Positions 45,654-58,277 of a DNA stretch of 64,000 nucleotides are shown in pieces (position 1 is the stretch's first letter; every line of letters starts with the position of its first letter). Position numbers and translations under genes: made by a program. Below the pieces are notes generated by a model that saw only the letters and a list, made by a program, of their open reading frames with translations, did not search any database and was not told where the DNA came from. This stretch comes from Paenibacillus sp. DCT19 (GTDB lineage Bacteria > Bacillota > Bacilli > Paenibacillales > Paenibacillaceae). Location: contig NZ_CP029639.1 of NCBI RefSeq assembly GCF_003268635.1, positions 4,785,501 through 4,849,500 of the forward strand. Direction: 5' to 3'.

Positions 45654-46996
45654 TTAAGCTGCTTTACTCGTCTTGGCTGAGTTATCCATGTTAGACCATC
45701 TCACCGTAGATTCCAAAATAAGGGATATCACCACGCCGATGACGAGACCATTGCTAATCATAGGAATCAGATAGATCGGCAGACCTTGAAAAGCTTCTGC
45801 TGGTATGTTCATAATAGCAACACCCGTAAGAATGGGAAGAGCAATACGATAAATCGTTTTGGAATTAAAGACCGTACCCTCGAGCGTTCGTATTGCCGTA
45901 CCAAACATTTGCAAATAAGCTACAAATAGCACAGCACTGCCCACACTCGGTGGCATTTGAGCAAAGAACGATGTCAACATCGGCATCAGCCCCAGCATAC
46001 ATAACAACCCAGCTCCCATGATAAAAGCCGATCGACGTAAAATACGGGTGCTCTCCAGAAACCCGATCGAAGAAGCAAATGCACCAAAGGGAATCACCCC
46101 CACACATGCCGCGATAACCGTAAACAATCCAGTCCATCCATAGGAACGTTTATACTGCTGAGCCGTCGTTTGAACCCCAACCATTTTCTCCACAGCCCCC
46201 AAGGTTGTAATGGAATTCGTCATATTCACCAGCCCAACAATAAAAGCGGTAATGACGATTCCAAGCTCCCACTTCGGCGTACCCCATGGAAAAAAGGTGA
46301 AGAACTCGCCCACCGCCTGCGTCACTGTGCTCTGATGTCCAGGAATGAGTAAGCGATAAGCAATCCAACCCGCAATAATACCGATCAGAATCGCATAATT
46401 AGCAAGCTTGCCTCTCCCCTTCAATTGAATCCACGCAACAAGAACTGCAATGAGTATAGATAATGCTGCAACCGGCAGATTAAATGTGCCAAACTCTGTA
46501 TATCCAATCATGCCCTTGAAGAAATTCATGGTCAATTGAATCGTTAATAAAAATAACATTGTACTCTTCACCATTGGCGTGAACAACCTCTGAAGCACAT
46601 GAGAAGCGCCCATCCAGCCTAAGATGGCCATCGTTAATCCAGCCAGTATAAAGCCTGCTGTCAGTCCACCACCAACCCGTTCAAGGCTCATTCCTGCGGA
46701 TGAAGCGGAGACCGTTAAGCTAAGTGTCAGCCCCACCACAGGCCTGATGGTCCGTCCATCACCGCATATCGGTGTCCACATATCGCTTGTAAGATACATA
46801 CGGCTCCTGTCAGCAAAAAGGAGTGCTGCATTGCTGTAGCAATAGCTTCTGGTGTAAGTTGAAAATTATGCCCAATGGATAACGGCACAACAACGGTATT
46901 CGTAAATAAAAAGAAAAACCATTGGATGCCTGCAAGAATTAGAGATGAAAATTGTTTTACATTTGAAGTTCGTAGATGCTCTTGTTGTTTGGTCAT
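45654..46996 (-). pseudogene. NCS2 family purine/pyrimidine permease with a one-base frameshift
   Basis: A nucleobase:proton symporter of the NAT/NCS2 (SLC23) type. The N-terminal frame from 46996 (MTKQQEHLRTSNVKQFSSLI) runs through HRYAVMDGPSGLWWG and then stops. The rest (LTLSLTVSASSAGMSLERVG onward, including MTNSITTLGAVEKMVG, the NAT signature region) is in another frame. One extra G in the run at 46731-46734 joins them into a 447-residue protein with no other damage. It is divergent from a LysR regulator that also carries a shift. Substrate could be xanthine, uracil or a relative. Confidence 0.85.
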
Positions 46997-47171
46997 ACGT
47001 GATAAGATCCCTTCTCGATACAATATATTGCATGGCTTGCAATAGCCCTACCTCACTAGGTAAATGCCTAAACCTTATGTATAGTAACATGAAGATGTAG
47101 TATATTAAAAATACATGTTTTATTGGCTTTCTATATGATCTACATATACTTTGTTAGTAAGGAGCGTCCTT

Positions 47172-48094
47172 TTGGATATTAAACAATGTCGTTATTTTAT
47201 AGCCATTGCCGAGGAGAAACAGATTACCGCAGCAGCACGAAGACTACACATGGCGCAACCTCCCTTAAGTCAGCAACTTAAGCTAATGGAGGAAGAACTA
47301 GGTGTCGCGTTATTTGAACGCCAAGGACGGACAATGGAACTGACACAGGCAGGTCGAAGCTTCTATGAATATGCCATTACGATAACCAAATATATGGAAG
47401 AAGCCGTCATGGAAATACAAGACTTTCGCGATGGCATCCGCGGTAAACTGAACCTAGGCATGAATACAATCTCGGACAGTCTGCTGCCCCGCGTACTTCA
47501 ACAATTTCGAATGACACACCCAAAGGTTACTTATAAAATTCAGCAAAATGAATCTGCGCAACTGTGTCAGCTGCTGGATGATAGCAAAATAGAGCTAGCC
47601 TGCGTACGGATGCCCGTGCGGACAGAGCATTACGAAGTGCTTCATCTACCGCAGGAGCCTCTCTTCTACATCTCAGCTACACCTCTTGAAACCGGAATGC
47701 ACGGTGAGACTTATTTGAAGCAGCTCGCTCATATTCCACTCTTGTTACCCAGCACAGAAGGGCTCGGGATGTTTGAGCTGATTCTCGATCGATTTCGTGA
47801 ACATCACGTAAGTCCATCCGTTATGGGGAATGCTCGGATGTTGCGATGCTGATGGAGCTTGTACGTCTAGGTTTTGCAAGTTCAATCGTGCCCCGCACCG
47901 TCCTTCAACTGCATCATGAACATGCCTTACATATCTATCGCATTATTGACCAATCCTCAACCGTTGGATCAGCGCTTGTATGGCTACATCACCGTCATCT
48001 ATCCAAGCCGGCTCAACACTTTGTACAAATGGTTGAAAATATGCTGCCCTCCGTTACCGAGATGCCACCAAGAACGTCGCAGGCGGATAGCTAG
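47172..48094 (+). pseudogene. LysR family regulator with a one-base frameshift
   Basis: The TTG at 47172 follows AAGGAGC. Residues 1-60 form the winged helix (LDIKQCRYFIAIAEEKQITA, then MAQPPLSQQLKLMEEELGVA), followed by the effector domain. The frame ends early at 47852 after GNARMLRC. One added G at the GGGG run (47825-47828) restores ECSDVAMLMELVRLGFASSI, the normal end of LysR effector domains, giving about 307 residues. It is divergent from the NCS2 permease and is probably its regulator. Confidence 0.85.
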
Positions 48095-48255
48095 CTAATT
48101 AAGGGAGTTGGATGGTCTAAGCATAAAAAATCAATCTCTCATCTCCCATAGGCTGCGACAACCACTGAGAGGCAACCCGACACCAGTGAAGTTCTGGAAG
48201 TAATATGTGAGCAGCATGTGCAGATTAGACGCTACAATTAAATAAGCTACCAAAA

Positions 48256-48298
48256 AAAGCAGTAGCCTTACGAATATTCTCCGTAAGACTACTGCTTT
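48256..48298. terminator. Bidirectional terminator after bglP
   Basis: AAAGCAGTAG-CTTACG and its complement (one mismatch) flank AATATTC. There is an A-run on the left and a T-run on the right. It lies between LysR and the PTS gene; the 48095-48255 spacer shows nothing else. Confidence 0.85.
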
Positions 48299-48318
48299 TA
48301 TTCTTATTAATTCAATGC

Positions 48319-50232
48319 TTATGCTTTAACCGTATAGATCAATTCTTTTTCTTTGATCGTTGTACGTCCAGCAGATTCAACGGATTCATACTGGTGCATG
48401 TTTGTAATAATGACAGGTGTAATTGTCGTGTAACCGGCTTTTTCGATCTCTTCCCGGTCGAACTCCATCAATACATCACCCACGGATACCTTCGCTCCAG
48501 CTTGAACTTTAGGAGAGAAGAATTGACCTTTCAGCTTCACGGTATCGATCCCGATATGAATCAGCATTTCTGCACCCGTATCACTTACAAGACCGATCGC
48601 ATGTCCACTCTTCGACAAGGAGAACACCGTTCCGTTAATTGGAGATACGGCACGTCCTTCTGTCGGCTGAATAGCGAACCCTTTACCCATGATTTCTTCG
48701 GAGAACGCTGGATCTGGTACTTCGCTAAGTGGTTTAACTTCCCCAGTCATTGGGCTGAAAATTTGCTCATCCTGAGCTTTTGCTTCTTCCGTTACAACTG
48801 GAGCAGCTGTTGTTGCTGCTGGTGTAGCAGGTTCAGCGGCCGGTGTTGTTGCAGCCGGTTGTGGAGCATTGTCTTCTTTGAAGCCCAAGATGTACGTAAT
48901 CAATGTAGCGGATACTACGGCAATCACGCCACCAAGCAAACCATAGATCAACGTGCTGACCGCCGGACTAATGAACGCTGCAATACCAGGCAATCCAACG
49001 AGACCTGTAATAACATATGCTTTAACTTTGAAGATACCCATGAACGCACCACCGATTGCTCCACCCGCGAGGGCTGCAATAAACGGCTTTTTATATCTCA
49101 TGTTGACACCATACATTGCTGGCTCAGTAATACCCATAATCGCTGTCAAACCTGTGGAGTACGCCATGGATTTGGTTTGTCCATTTTTGGAGCGAAGCCC
49201 AACACCAATTGCGCCACCTGCTTGAGCCCAGTTCGCTGCAAACATCAAAGGAACGATAAAGTCATATCCAAGTGTTGTGATCGAACCGATAACGATTGGT
49301 GTAAGTGCATAGTGCATACCTGTAATGATCAACAGGGACATCGTACCACCAATCAAGATACTTGCCAGGATGGACGCATTATCGAACAACCAAGCAATAC
49401 CGCCAGACAAGCCATTACCAATAATAGAACCCAATGGACCAATAGCAATCAATGTAAGTGGAACCATGATCAACAAGGTTACCGTTGGAACTACCAAAAG
49501 TTTAACCGATGAATGTGTTACACGGTCAACTGCTTTTTCTACATAAGAAGCGATCCAGATCGCAATAACAATCGGAATTACCGTTGAAGAATACGTTGCT
49601 GCAACGACTGTAATCCCTGCAAACGATGAGTTACCACCTTCCAGCAAAGCTGTAATGGTCGGGTGCATAATTCCCGCTGCAAGTGCTGCACCAATATATA
49701 TATTACTTCCCAATTTCTTCGCCGCGCTTACTGCCAGGATGATTGGCAGGAAGTAGAACGCACCATCACCAATGGCTGACAAGATGACATATGTTGAGCT
49801 CTCATTAGACAACCAACCAAGTGCGACAAGGATAGCCACGATCCCTTTGATCATACCTGCACCAGTAATCGCAGGCAGGATTGGTGTAAACATACCTGAG
49901 ATGAAGTCGAACAACGCGCTTATTGGATTTCTCTTTTTCTTCTCGCCTGTAGAAGCCGAAGCATTAGAAGATCCAGTGTTAGCGCCTTTGGACATGTTAC
50001 CTACCAGCGCATTATACACGACAGGTACATCGTTACCGATAATAACCTGGAACTGTCCACCGTTCTCCATGACACCCATAACACCCGGTGTATTTTTTAG
50101 TGTCGCTTTGTCTGCTTTTTTGTTGTCGTTCAAGTTAAATCTAAGTCTTGTCATACAGTGTGTGACTTGATCAATATTCTCTTCGCCACCGACCAACTTC
50201 AAAATGTCCTTGGACAATTGTTGTTTATCCAT
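48319..50232 (-). CDS. bglP: PTS beta-glucoside-specific enzyme EIIBCA
   Basis: Sugar permease that imports and phosphorylates beta-glucosides (salicin, arbutin, cellobiose type). The start at 50232 follows AAAGGAG. Domains in order: EIIB (1-85, phosphorylated Cys in THCMTRLRF), EIIC (100-460, about ten helices), an Ala/Pro/Thr linker, and EIIA (490-637, histidine in LIHIGIDTVKL). Its fused layout matches BglP/BglF. It lies last in the bgl cluster and has its own RAT and terminator in front. BglP-type permeases also phosphorylate, and so inactivate, the LicT antiterminator when no substrate is present. Confidence 0.93.
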   Translation of the reverse strand: MDKQQLSKDILKLVGGEENIDQVTHCMTRLRFNLNDNKKADKATLKNTPGVMGVMENGGQFQVIIGNDVPVVYNALVGNMSKGANTGSSNASASTGEKKKRNPISALFDFISGMFTPILPAITGAGMIKGIVAILVALGWLSNESSTYVILSAIGDGAFYFLPIILAVSAAKKLGSNIYIGAALAAGIMHPTITALLEGGNSSFAGITVVAATYSSTVIPIVIAIWIASYVEKAVDRVTHSSVKLLVVPTVTLLIMVPLTLIAIGPLGSIIGNGLSGGIAWLFDNASILASILIGGTMSLLIITGMHYALTPIVIGSITTLGYDFIVPLMFAANWAQAGGAIGVGLRSKNGQTKSMAYSTGLTAIMGITEPAMYGVNMRYKKPFIAALAGGAIGGAFMGIFKVKAYVITGLVGLPGIAAFISPAVSTLIYGLLGGVIAVVSATLITYILGFKEDNAPQPAATTPAAEPATPAATTAAPVVTEEAKAQDEQIFSPMTGEVKPLSEVPDPAFSEEIMGKGFAIQPTEGRAVSPINGTVFSLSKSGHAIGLVSDTGAEMLIHIGIDTVKLKGQFFSPKVQAGAKVSVGDVLMEFDREEIEKAGYTTITPVIITNMHQYESVESAGRTTIKEKELIYTVKA

Positions 50233-50274
50233 TGTGTTTTGCTCCTTTAATGTGTAATGAAGGTTTAAAAAAAA

Positions 50275-50354
50275 CCTAAACACTGAATAATGACAAAGCA
50301 GTAAGCTTATCATTATTCAACGTTTAGGTTTTGCCTTTTTTGCAGTAACAATCC
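50275..50354 (-). promoter_or_regulatory. RAT and terminator upstream of bglP
   Basis: On the minus strand 50354-50327 reads GGATTGTTACTG, then CAAAAAAGGCAAAACC. It overlaps a long terminator stem (CCTAAACGTTGAATAATGA against its complement) ending in eight Ts. It begins only 6 bp after the licT stop, so it gates read-through from licT. Confidence 0.88.
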
Positions 50355-50359
50355 CAAAT

Positions 50360-51211
50360 TTATTCGATTGTTTGTTCATTTCTAACCACACGTTCAATAT
50401 GAATGGTTAGATACAGTATTTCTTCCCTAGATAACACCCGATTGTAGATCTTACGAGTATAATCACTAATCCTTACCGCACAAGCATGTGCTTCAGGATA
50501 TTGTTTGCTTACGAGATCATGAAGCGGATTATCTTCTTCCTTATCCTCAATGGCTGTCCCTTGCAACACACGTTGCGCAAAGAACTTCAAATGAGTCAAA
50601 AAACGATAATAACTTAAAGAATCTTCATCTAGCTCAATGACAAAGCTACGTCTTACGATATTGAGTATGTCTTTGACAATATTCGTGATGCTGATGGTTT
50701 CTCGCATCTCACCGTTCATCTGGGCATTGACCAGATGCATAGCAATAAATGCGCATTCATCTTCGGGCAGAAGTACACCCAACGTTTCTTCAATGATCTG
50801 TAGTGCCTTGAGACCGATTGCATATTCCTTGCGGTACATGCGCTTGATCTCCCAAAATAGAGCATTGCGGATCTGTAATCCTTGACGATGCCGATCAATG
50901 GCAAAATGAATATGATCCGTAAGTGAGATATAAATACTCTCATGCAGCTTCTCACCTAACACCGTCTCTGCATAACGAATAATTTCATCAGAGCATTCAA
51001 CATATTCAACAGGAATGTCGGACAGGAGCGTTTTGAGCTTCTGCGATACTTCCTTGCTTTCCAATGAGAATATCTTCTCGACCAGACTTTCGTCTATCGT
51101 TTCACCGGTATGCTTCTTGAAGGCAATTCCCCGCCCCATGACGACCAGTTCGTTTCCGCCCGGATCAATCACAGTAACTACGTTGTTATTAAGCACCTTC
51201 TCAATTTTCAT
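50360..51211 (-). CDS. licT: BglG/LicT family transcriptional antiterminator
   Basis: A 283-residue RNA-binding antiterminator. Residues 1-55 form the CAT domain that binds RAT hairpins (MKIEKVLNNNVVTVIDPGGN, VMGRGIAFKK). Two PRD domains follow (about 65-170 and 175-283), carrying the phosphorylatable histidines (SLTDHIHFAIDRHR; FIAMHLVNAQ; EAHACAVRISDY; YLTIHIERV). The start at 51211 gives the family N-terminus. The gene has its own RAT and is therefore autoregulated. Its targets here are RATs before bglP, both GH1 genes and, by motif, the esterase and DUF1593 genes. Confidence 0.93.
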   Translation of the reverse strand: MKIEKVLNNNVVTVIDPGGNELVVMGRGIAFKKHTGETIDESLVEKIFSLESKEVSQKLKTLLSDIPVEYVECSDEIIRYAETVLGEKLHESIYISLTDHIHFAIDRHRQGLQIRNALFWEIKRMYRKEYAIGLKALQIIEETLGVLLPEDECAFIAMHLVNAQMNGEMRETISITNIVKDILNIVRRSFVIELDEDSLSYYRFLTHLKFFAQRVLQGTAIEDKEEDNPLHDLVSKQYPEAHACAVRISDYTRKIYNRVLSREEILYLTIHIERVVRNEQTIE

Positions 51212-51249
51212 TTTCTCCACATCACCTTGCACCGTCAAAAGTAGTAAAA

Positions 51250-51318
51250 GGCAAAACCAAAGCAGGTCACGAGAACATGTCCTGCCTCCGGTTTTGCCTG
51301 ATTGAACAGTAACAATCC
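51250..51318 (-). promoter_or_regulatory. RAT and terminator upstream of licT
   Basis: On the minus strand 51318-51290 reads GGATTGTTACTG, five bases, ATCAGGCAAAACC. It overlaps a terminator whose arms GGCAAAACCGGAG and CTTTGGTTTTGCC flank an AGGACATG...CGTGACCT-type centre, followed by TTTTACTACTTTT. This makes licT self-gated. Confidence 0.88.
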
Positions 51319-51376
51319 GTATTCATTAGCCTTAGGTCCCATCTTACCACAGAATTGTGCATATGACAATGTTTTT

Positions 51377-51390
51377 GTGAAAGCGGTTAA
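51377..51390. promoter_or_regulatory. Cre-like site in the licT promoter region
   Basis: TGAAAGCGGTTAAT matches the left half of the cre consensus but lacks the final CA. It lies about 60 bp before the RAT, in a 280-bp gap that would hold a licT promoter. Confidence 0.4.
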
Positions 51391-51491
51391 TGTCGTATAA
51401 TCTAACATAAGCAAGACACTCCTAGCTCATATTCAACAAAATTCGACGCTACGTACCGCGAAGATGGGCTGAGGCTTTAGAACCAGGACGA

Positions 51492-52934
<1,443 letters not shown>

Positions 52935-52956
52935 TTATTGTTGTAACAAACATAAA

Positions 52957-53058
52957 AAAAGCGGGACAAAAACCAACAAGGGCTCTCTGGAGCATGTAGC
53001 TCGATGAGTACGCCCCTTTATTGTTAGGTTTTGCCCGCTTCTTATGCGGTAACAATCC
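52957..53058 (-). promoter_or_regulatory. RAT and terminator between the two GH1 genes
   Basis: On the minus strand 53058-53027 reads GGATTGTTACCGC, eight bases, GCGGGCAAAACC, a RAT with a longer stem. The overlapping terminator pairs GCGGGCAAAACC with GGTTTTTGTCCCGC and ends in seven Ts. Only 44 bp separate it from the upstream stop codon, leaving little room for a promoter. Confidence 0.85.
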
Positions 53059-53102
53059 GAATTCATCTGATGTTATTCGGTTATATCCTAGGGATCAACG
53101 TA

Positions 53103-54653
<1,551 letters not shown>

Positions 54654-54709
54654 TTATTGTTCAATCGCAACAAAATATACACGTATATTTTTACGCAAAA
54701 ACAAGAAAA

Positions 54710-54800
54710 ACCTAAACTCAAGGTAAAATAGCATCCCGAAAAAAGGAGCCTTCATTTCACCATCAGTTTAGGTTTTGCCTGTCTACGCAGTTACAATCCA
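54710..54800 (-). promoter_or_regulatory. RAT and terminator upstream of the first GH1 gene
   Basis: On the minus strand 54800-54772 reads GGATTGTAACTGC, then GTAGACAGGCAAAACC (A for T at position 8). The overlapping terminator pairs AACCTAAACT with AGTTTAGGTT and ends TTTTTC. Confidence 0.85.
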
Positions 54801-54841
54801 TCAAAAGATGTCGTTTACGTATTCTGTTGTGTTCTCTTGTG

Positions 54842-54855
54842 ATGTAAGCGTAACA
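54842..54855. promoter_or_regulatory. Cre-like palindrome
   Basis: ATGTAAGCGTAACA is one base short of a perfect cre. It lies about 40 bp before the RAT, the same arrangement as in the DUF1593 and esterase leaders. A -35-like TTGATT lies further upstream on the minus strand. Confidence 0.4.
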
Positions 54856-54912
54856 TAATCATTTCACAAAATCAACTTCACTGAACAGCAGTATATTTTG
54901 AACACTGTAAAC

Positions 54913-55206
54913 TTACCGTGGCATACGCAATATTGCTGCTCTAAGCGCGTTGGCTCCCTCTTCCGTTTCCAAATAACTTACAGGACTTTGGTCCCCCAGA
55001 GCAGGGATGTTCTTCTCTAGCCATTTAAATGTGTACTCCCCCATTTCACACAAAAGCACTCGACTCACATCTTCCGGAATTTTCTGTAATCGTGCGCGTT
55101 CTATCCACTTCGGATCCACCTGCGCATATAACTCATCAAACAATTGAACGAACGCATCCCAATTTGCCTGATTAAACTCTTCCGAATAGATCCCTTTCAT
55201 ACTCAT
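54913..55206 (-). CDS. Small protein with a DUF2384-like (MbcA/ParS toxin-binding) C-terminus
   Basis: A 97-residue helical protein. The C-terminal 40 residues (FKWLEKNIPALGDQSPVSYL, ETEEGANALRAAILRM) follow the pattern of the antitoxin domain that binds RES-type toxins: W-x-N-P-x-LG-P-x-L-x-T-x-G. No helix-turn-helix is visible and no toxin gene is adjacent, so it may be an orphan antitoxin or an unrelated protein with a shared motif. RBS GGAG precedes the ATG. Confidence 0.6.
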   Translation of the reverse strand: MSMKGIYSEEFNQANWDAFVQLFDELYAQVDPKWIERARLQKIPEDVSRVLLCEMGEYTFKWLEKNIPALGDQSPVSYLETEEGANALRAAILRMPR

Positions 55207-55340
55207 GTAATATCACTCCCCATATGACTAGTCCGGTCTCACACAAATTCATCCTAAAGCCGCTTTGAAACAGCTCCTGTAACCGTTAGACTTAATTTTA
55301 AATGTTTTTCGGGGGAAAGAATAGTCAAGGAGGATTCATC

Positions 55341-56405
55341 ATGTCTCAAGAAGAAAACACTTCCGGCTGGGATGCCATTGATGCTGCGGCTCGCGCACTC
55401 TATGGTCATCAAGAGCCTAAACACTACGGGACTGCAATCCCTTATATGCTTGGTGGTTCTGATCCTCTCAATGGAATAAGTGCATATCGTGTGGAGACAC
55501 CAACGCCGCATTGGCATTTCGTCACGTATGGCTTCTCAGAACTCTACGATAAAGAAACAGCTGACCCTGAACATAGTGGTTATGGATTCGAATTGACCTT
55601 CCGACTACTGCGGAATGTGGAGGAAGAAGAACCTCCCGCATGGGCACTGAACCTGTTGCAAAATATCGGAAGATACGTCTTCAACAGCGGCAATATCTTT
55701 CATGCAGGAGATTATATGGACGCTAACGGTCCAATCTGTCTTGGCTCTGACACACTGCTAACTGCACTAGCTTTTATCGAGGATCCTGATCTTGAAGAGA
55801 TATCTACACCGAACGGTAACGTTCAATTCATTCAGATGGTCGGCGTGACATGTAGAGAGCTGGAGACGATACAGACATGGAATACACGTGGATTCTTAGC
55901 TGCATGCGCTAGCTTTATGCCGAAATATGTTACCGATCTCATGCGTAACTCCTATGTGGATATTCCTGTCGTGGAAGAGGCTGTAGCCAGAGGTATCGAG
56001 CAAGAAGGTTCTAGCACTGCCTTCCTGTTCAACCAACAACTTGAATGGACGTCTAATCATCAAGAAACGCTTCGAAATACTGAATCTGCTGTACTTCAAG
56101 TTGGAGCCAAGCAGGCTCGACTTATCGGCAGAATATTACGTAGTCGCACGGCAAAAGGAGATTCTCTCTCCTTAATCGGATCTAACGTGAACATCACGTT
56201 TAAGGCTGGAGACGAGCCATCTTTACACGAGAACGAAAACGAAGTTACCTTAACCGTAAATGAAGCAGCGGTCGCTGAGCTTATGGAGAAACTTAAACCA
56301 AAAGCGCAAACGTTCGATTTAAACACCCTTCCGGGTATCACCTTCCGCATTGTACGTACGGAAATTACCGACCCAGACGGGAACATCATTGATACGATTG
56401 GCTAA
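55341..56405 (+). CDS. Suppressor-of-fused (SUFU) domain protein
   Basis: A 354-residue soluble protein. Residues 5-190 form the SUFU domain (WDAIDAAARALYGHQEPKHY, PHWHFVTYGFSELYDKE, SGYGFELTFRLL, then IQMVGVTCRELETI). The C-terminal third is a beta-rich extension (LIGSNVNITFKAGDE; LNTLPGITFRIVRTE). Bacterial SUFU proteins occur as immunity proteins in polymorphic toxin loci; no toxin gene is seen here. The start at 55341 follows AAGGAGG. Confidence 0.87.
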   Translation: MSQEENTSGWDAIDAAARALYGHQEPKHYGTAIPYMLGGSDPLNGISAYRVETPTPHWHFVTYGFSELYDKETADPEHSGYGFELTFRLLRNVEEEEPPAWALNLLQNIGRYVFNSGNIFHAGDYMDANGPICLGSDTLLTALAFIEDPDLEEISTPNGNVQFIQMVGVTCRELETIQTWNTRGFLAACASFMPKYVTDLMRNSYVDIPVVEEAVARGIEQEGSSTAFLFNQQLEWTSNHQETLRNTESAVLQVGAKQARLIGRILRSRTAKGDSLSLIGSNVNITFKAGDEPSLHENENEVTLTVNEAAVAELMEKLKPKAQTFDLNTLPGITFRIVRTEITDPDGNIIDTIG

Positions 56406-56453
56406 TAACGAGAGATATAATGACGACAAGTTGTATCGCAAGGAGGAAACGAT

Positions 56454-57215
56454 ATGAGTGCGACAACAACCGCTTTAAGCAAGCATTGGCCTACAACCCA
56501 AATGCCTGTATCCAAGGCAGCGCAGATCAACTATTTATCCAAACCCCAGCTCGACCGGGTTCTAAAAATCAATCATTTTCTAATCCGAGCCTTTCAGCAC
56601 AGCATCTCTAATATTAAAGAAAATTTATCAGGAACGTATATGTTCCTCCTTACAGATTCAGATGGCGTTCTCATCGCTATGGATCACAGTTGTGATCTAA
56701 CCTCTGAAGTGCAGCAGTCTCCTATTCGCCTGGGGATGATCTTCACAGCCAAGAGCTGTGGTGTCAACGCTATATCCGAAACGATGGATCAACATAAACC
56801 GATATTTCTACCACCAGAGTTGCATGAAAACCCACTTTTCCAAACCTGGCACTGTTATGCTACACCCCTGTCTGTGGGTCTGAAGCATTCCGGTTATTTA
56901 GATGTGTCTACGATTAACGCTGATCTACAGAGTGAACTTATTGCTATAGCCAAGCTCATTCCTGCATTTATGCAAAATAGCTATCAGAGTCTGCAAGCCT
57001 CTCAGGCTACTGGACAGACTTCGGTGGAATTCACCGATCGCCAGTTAACGATCCTCGAGATGATCTCGAACGGACTTACCGTTAAGGCGATTGCACTCCA
57101 ATTAAAAATCAAGGAATGCACCGTTAATCATCACAAAAAAGTAATTTTTAACAAATTAGGTGTGCAATCGAGCACTGAAGCTGTTTCAATGGCTAGTCGA
57201 TTGTCTTATTTATAA
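56454..57215 (+). CDS. GAF-LuxR type transcriptional regulator
   Basis: A 253-residue regulator. The N-terminal two-thirds resembles the sensory region of AcoR/DhaR-type activators (LDRVLKINHFLIRAFQHSIS, MFLLTDSDGVLIAMD) with a GAF-like core ending in YATPLSVGLKHSGYLDVST. The C-terminus is a LuxR helix-turn-helix (FTDRQLTILEMISNGLTVKA, KECTVNHHKKVIFNKLGV) instead of a sigma-54 module. RBS AAGGAGGAAACG. It precedes a lipoprotein gene it may control. Confidence 0.85.
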   Translation: MSATTTALSKHWPTTQMPVSKAAQINYLSKPQLDRVLKINHFLIRAFQHSISNIKENLSGTYMFLLTDSDGVLIAMDHSCDLTSEVQQSPIRLGMIFTAKSCGVNAISETMDQHKPIFLPPELHENPLFQTWHCYATPLSVGLKHSGYLDVSTINADLQSELIAIAKLIPAFMQNSYQSLQASQATGQTSVEFTDRQLTILEMISNGLTVKAIALQLKIKECTVNHHKKVIFNKLGVQSSTEAVSMASRLSYL

Positions 57216-57296
57216 CAGGTACCCCTATAGATTCCTATAGGTGGGAAAAGAGAACAGGTGTGCTAACATTATAGAGTACATATGTACACTTGAAAT

Positions 57297-57335
57297 GCGT
57301 GTTCAAAAGCGGACTTTTGAACAGCCTCTTTATTC
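57297..57335 (-). repeat. Dispersed short palindrome family, copy C
   Basis: TGTTCAAAAG-CGGA-CTTTTGAACA is a perfect 10-bp hairpin, with AAAGAGG beside it on the minus strand as in copies A and B. It lies just before the lipoprotein gene. Confidence 0.65.
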
Positions 57336-57366
57336 AAGTTAAGAGAACACACATCAGGAGGGTATT

Positions 57367-58167
57367 ATGTCTATTTCTAAAAAAGCTTCACTATTTGCCA
57401 TGTTAATTATGATTGTACTCGTTGCAGCTGCTTGTGGCGACAAAGCCGATACTGCTGCAGGCACAGATGACACGACCAAAACAGAAACATCCACTGCGGG
57501 CACAGATACAGATAACACCGCAAAAGAGGATTCAGAAAACACGGAAAGCACAGAAACCACTACGGAAACTACTACGGAAGCAGCTTCAGAAGATAACACC
57601 CAAAATGTCGAGCTTGGAACGACGGAAAAAGGTAGCTATAACAACGATTACTTTGGTGTATCCCTGAAATTCCCTGAAGCATGGGAGTTCCAAGATGCTG
57701 CGGGTATGAATCAATTGACTAGCGCTTCTTCCGAAGCTATTGCTGGTGATGATGCAACGAAGAAAAAACAACTAGAATTGTCCCAGGAAAAAACACTCAA
57801 CCTGTTAATGGCATCTGAATTGCCACTTGGCGGACAACAAGTTGGTCCTTCCGCTATGGCAATCGCTGAGAAGGTAAGTTTGCTGCAAGGCATCCGTACA
57901 GGTAAAGACTATCTCGAAGCAACAAAAGAGTTCATGCAAGCGAGTCAGTTCCCGTATGATTACAAAGACATCACCACTGAAACGATCGGTGGCAAAGAGA
58001 TGGATCTGATGCAAATCACGATGGACGCTGGCAATGGCACAACGATTACGCAAGACTACTACAGTGCTATTATCGAAGGTTATGCTTTTAACTTTATCTT
58101 TACGTACCTTGACGACAAGAGCAAAGCAGAGATTGATACGATCAAAAAATCTGTACAATTCAAGTAA
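57367..58167 (+). CDS. Lipoprotein of unknown function
   Basis: A 266-residue exported lipoprotein: signal peptide ending in the lipobox VAAACG, a 60-residue Thr/Glu-rich linker (repetitive TETTTETTTEAA), then a compact alpha/beta domain from residue 85 (YNNDYFGVSLKFPEAWEFQD to KSKAEIDTIKKSVQF). That domain resembles the single-domain fold seen in many PsbP/Mog1-like lipoproteins, but the assignment is uncertain. RBS AGGAGG. Transcription ends at a clear terminator. Confidence 0.78.
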   Translation: MSISKKASLFAMLIMIVLVAAACGDKADTAAGTDDTTKTETSTAGTDTDNTAKEDSENTESTETTTETTTEAASEDNTQNVELGTTEKGSYNNDYFGVSLKFPEAWEFQDAAGMNQLTSASSEAIAGDDATKKKQLELSQEKTLNLLMASELPLGGQQVGPSAMAIAEKVSLLQGIRTGKDYLEATKEFMQASQFPYDYKDITTETIGGKEMDLMQITMDAGNGTTITQDYYSAIIEGYAFNFIFTYLDDKSKAEIDTIKKSVQFK

Positions 58168-58201
58168 TCTTCTTGCCATTATAGGTATACATCATACGTA
58201 T

Positions 58202-58243
58202 AGAACCCCGACTAGAATCTCGCTGATTCATGGCCGGGGTTCT
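58202..58243 (+). terminator. Terminator after the lipoprotein gene
   Basis: AGAACCCCG and CGGGGTTCT arms are separated by a 24-nt loop and followed by TTTTT. Confidence 0.8.
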
Positions 58244-58277
58244 TTTTCGTTACAACGCTGTACCGTCACAGCTCCGT

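Noticed and set aside
47030..47110. A purine-type riboswitch before the NCS2 permease
   Set aside because: Only a four-bp ACCT/AGGT hairpin is visible; the conserved purine-aptamer loops are absent.
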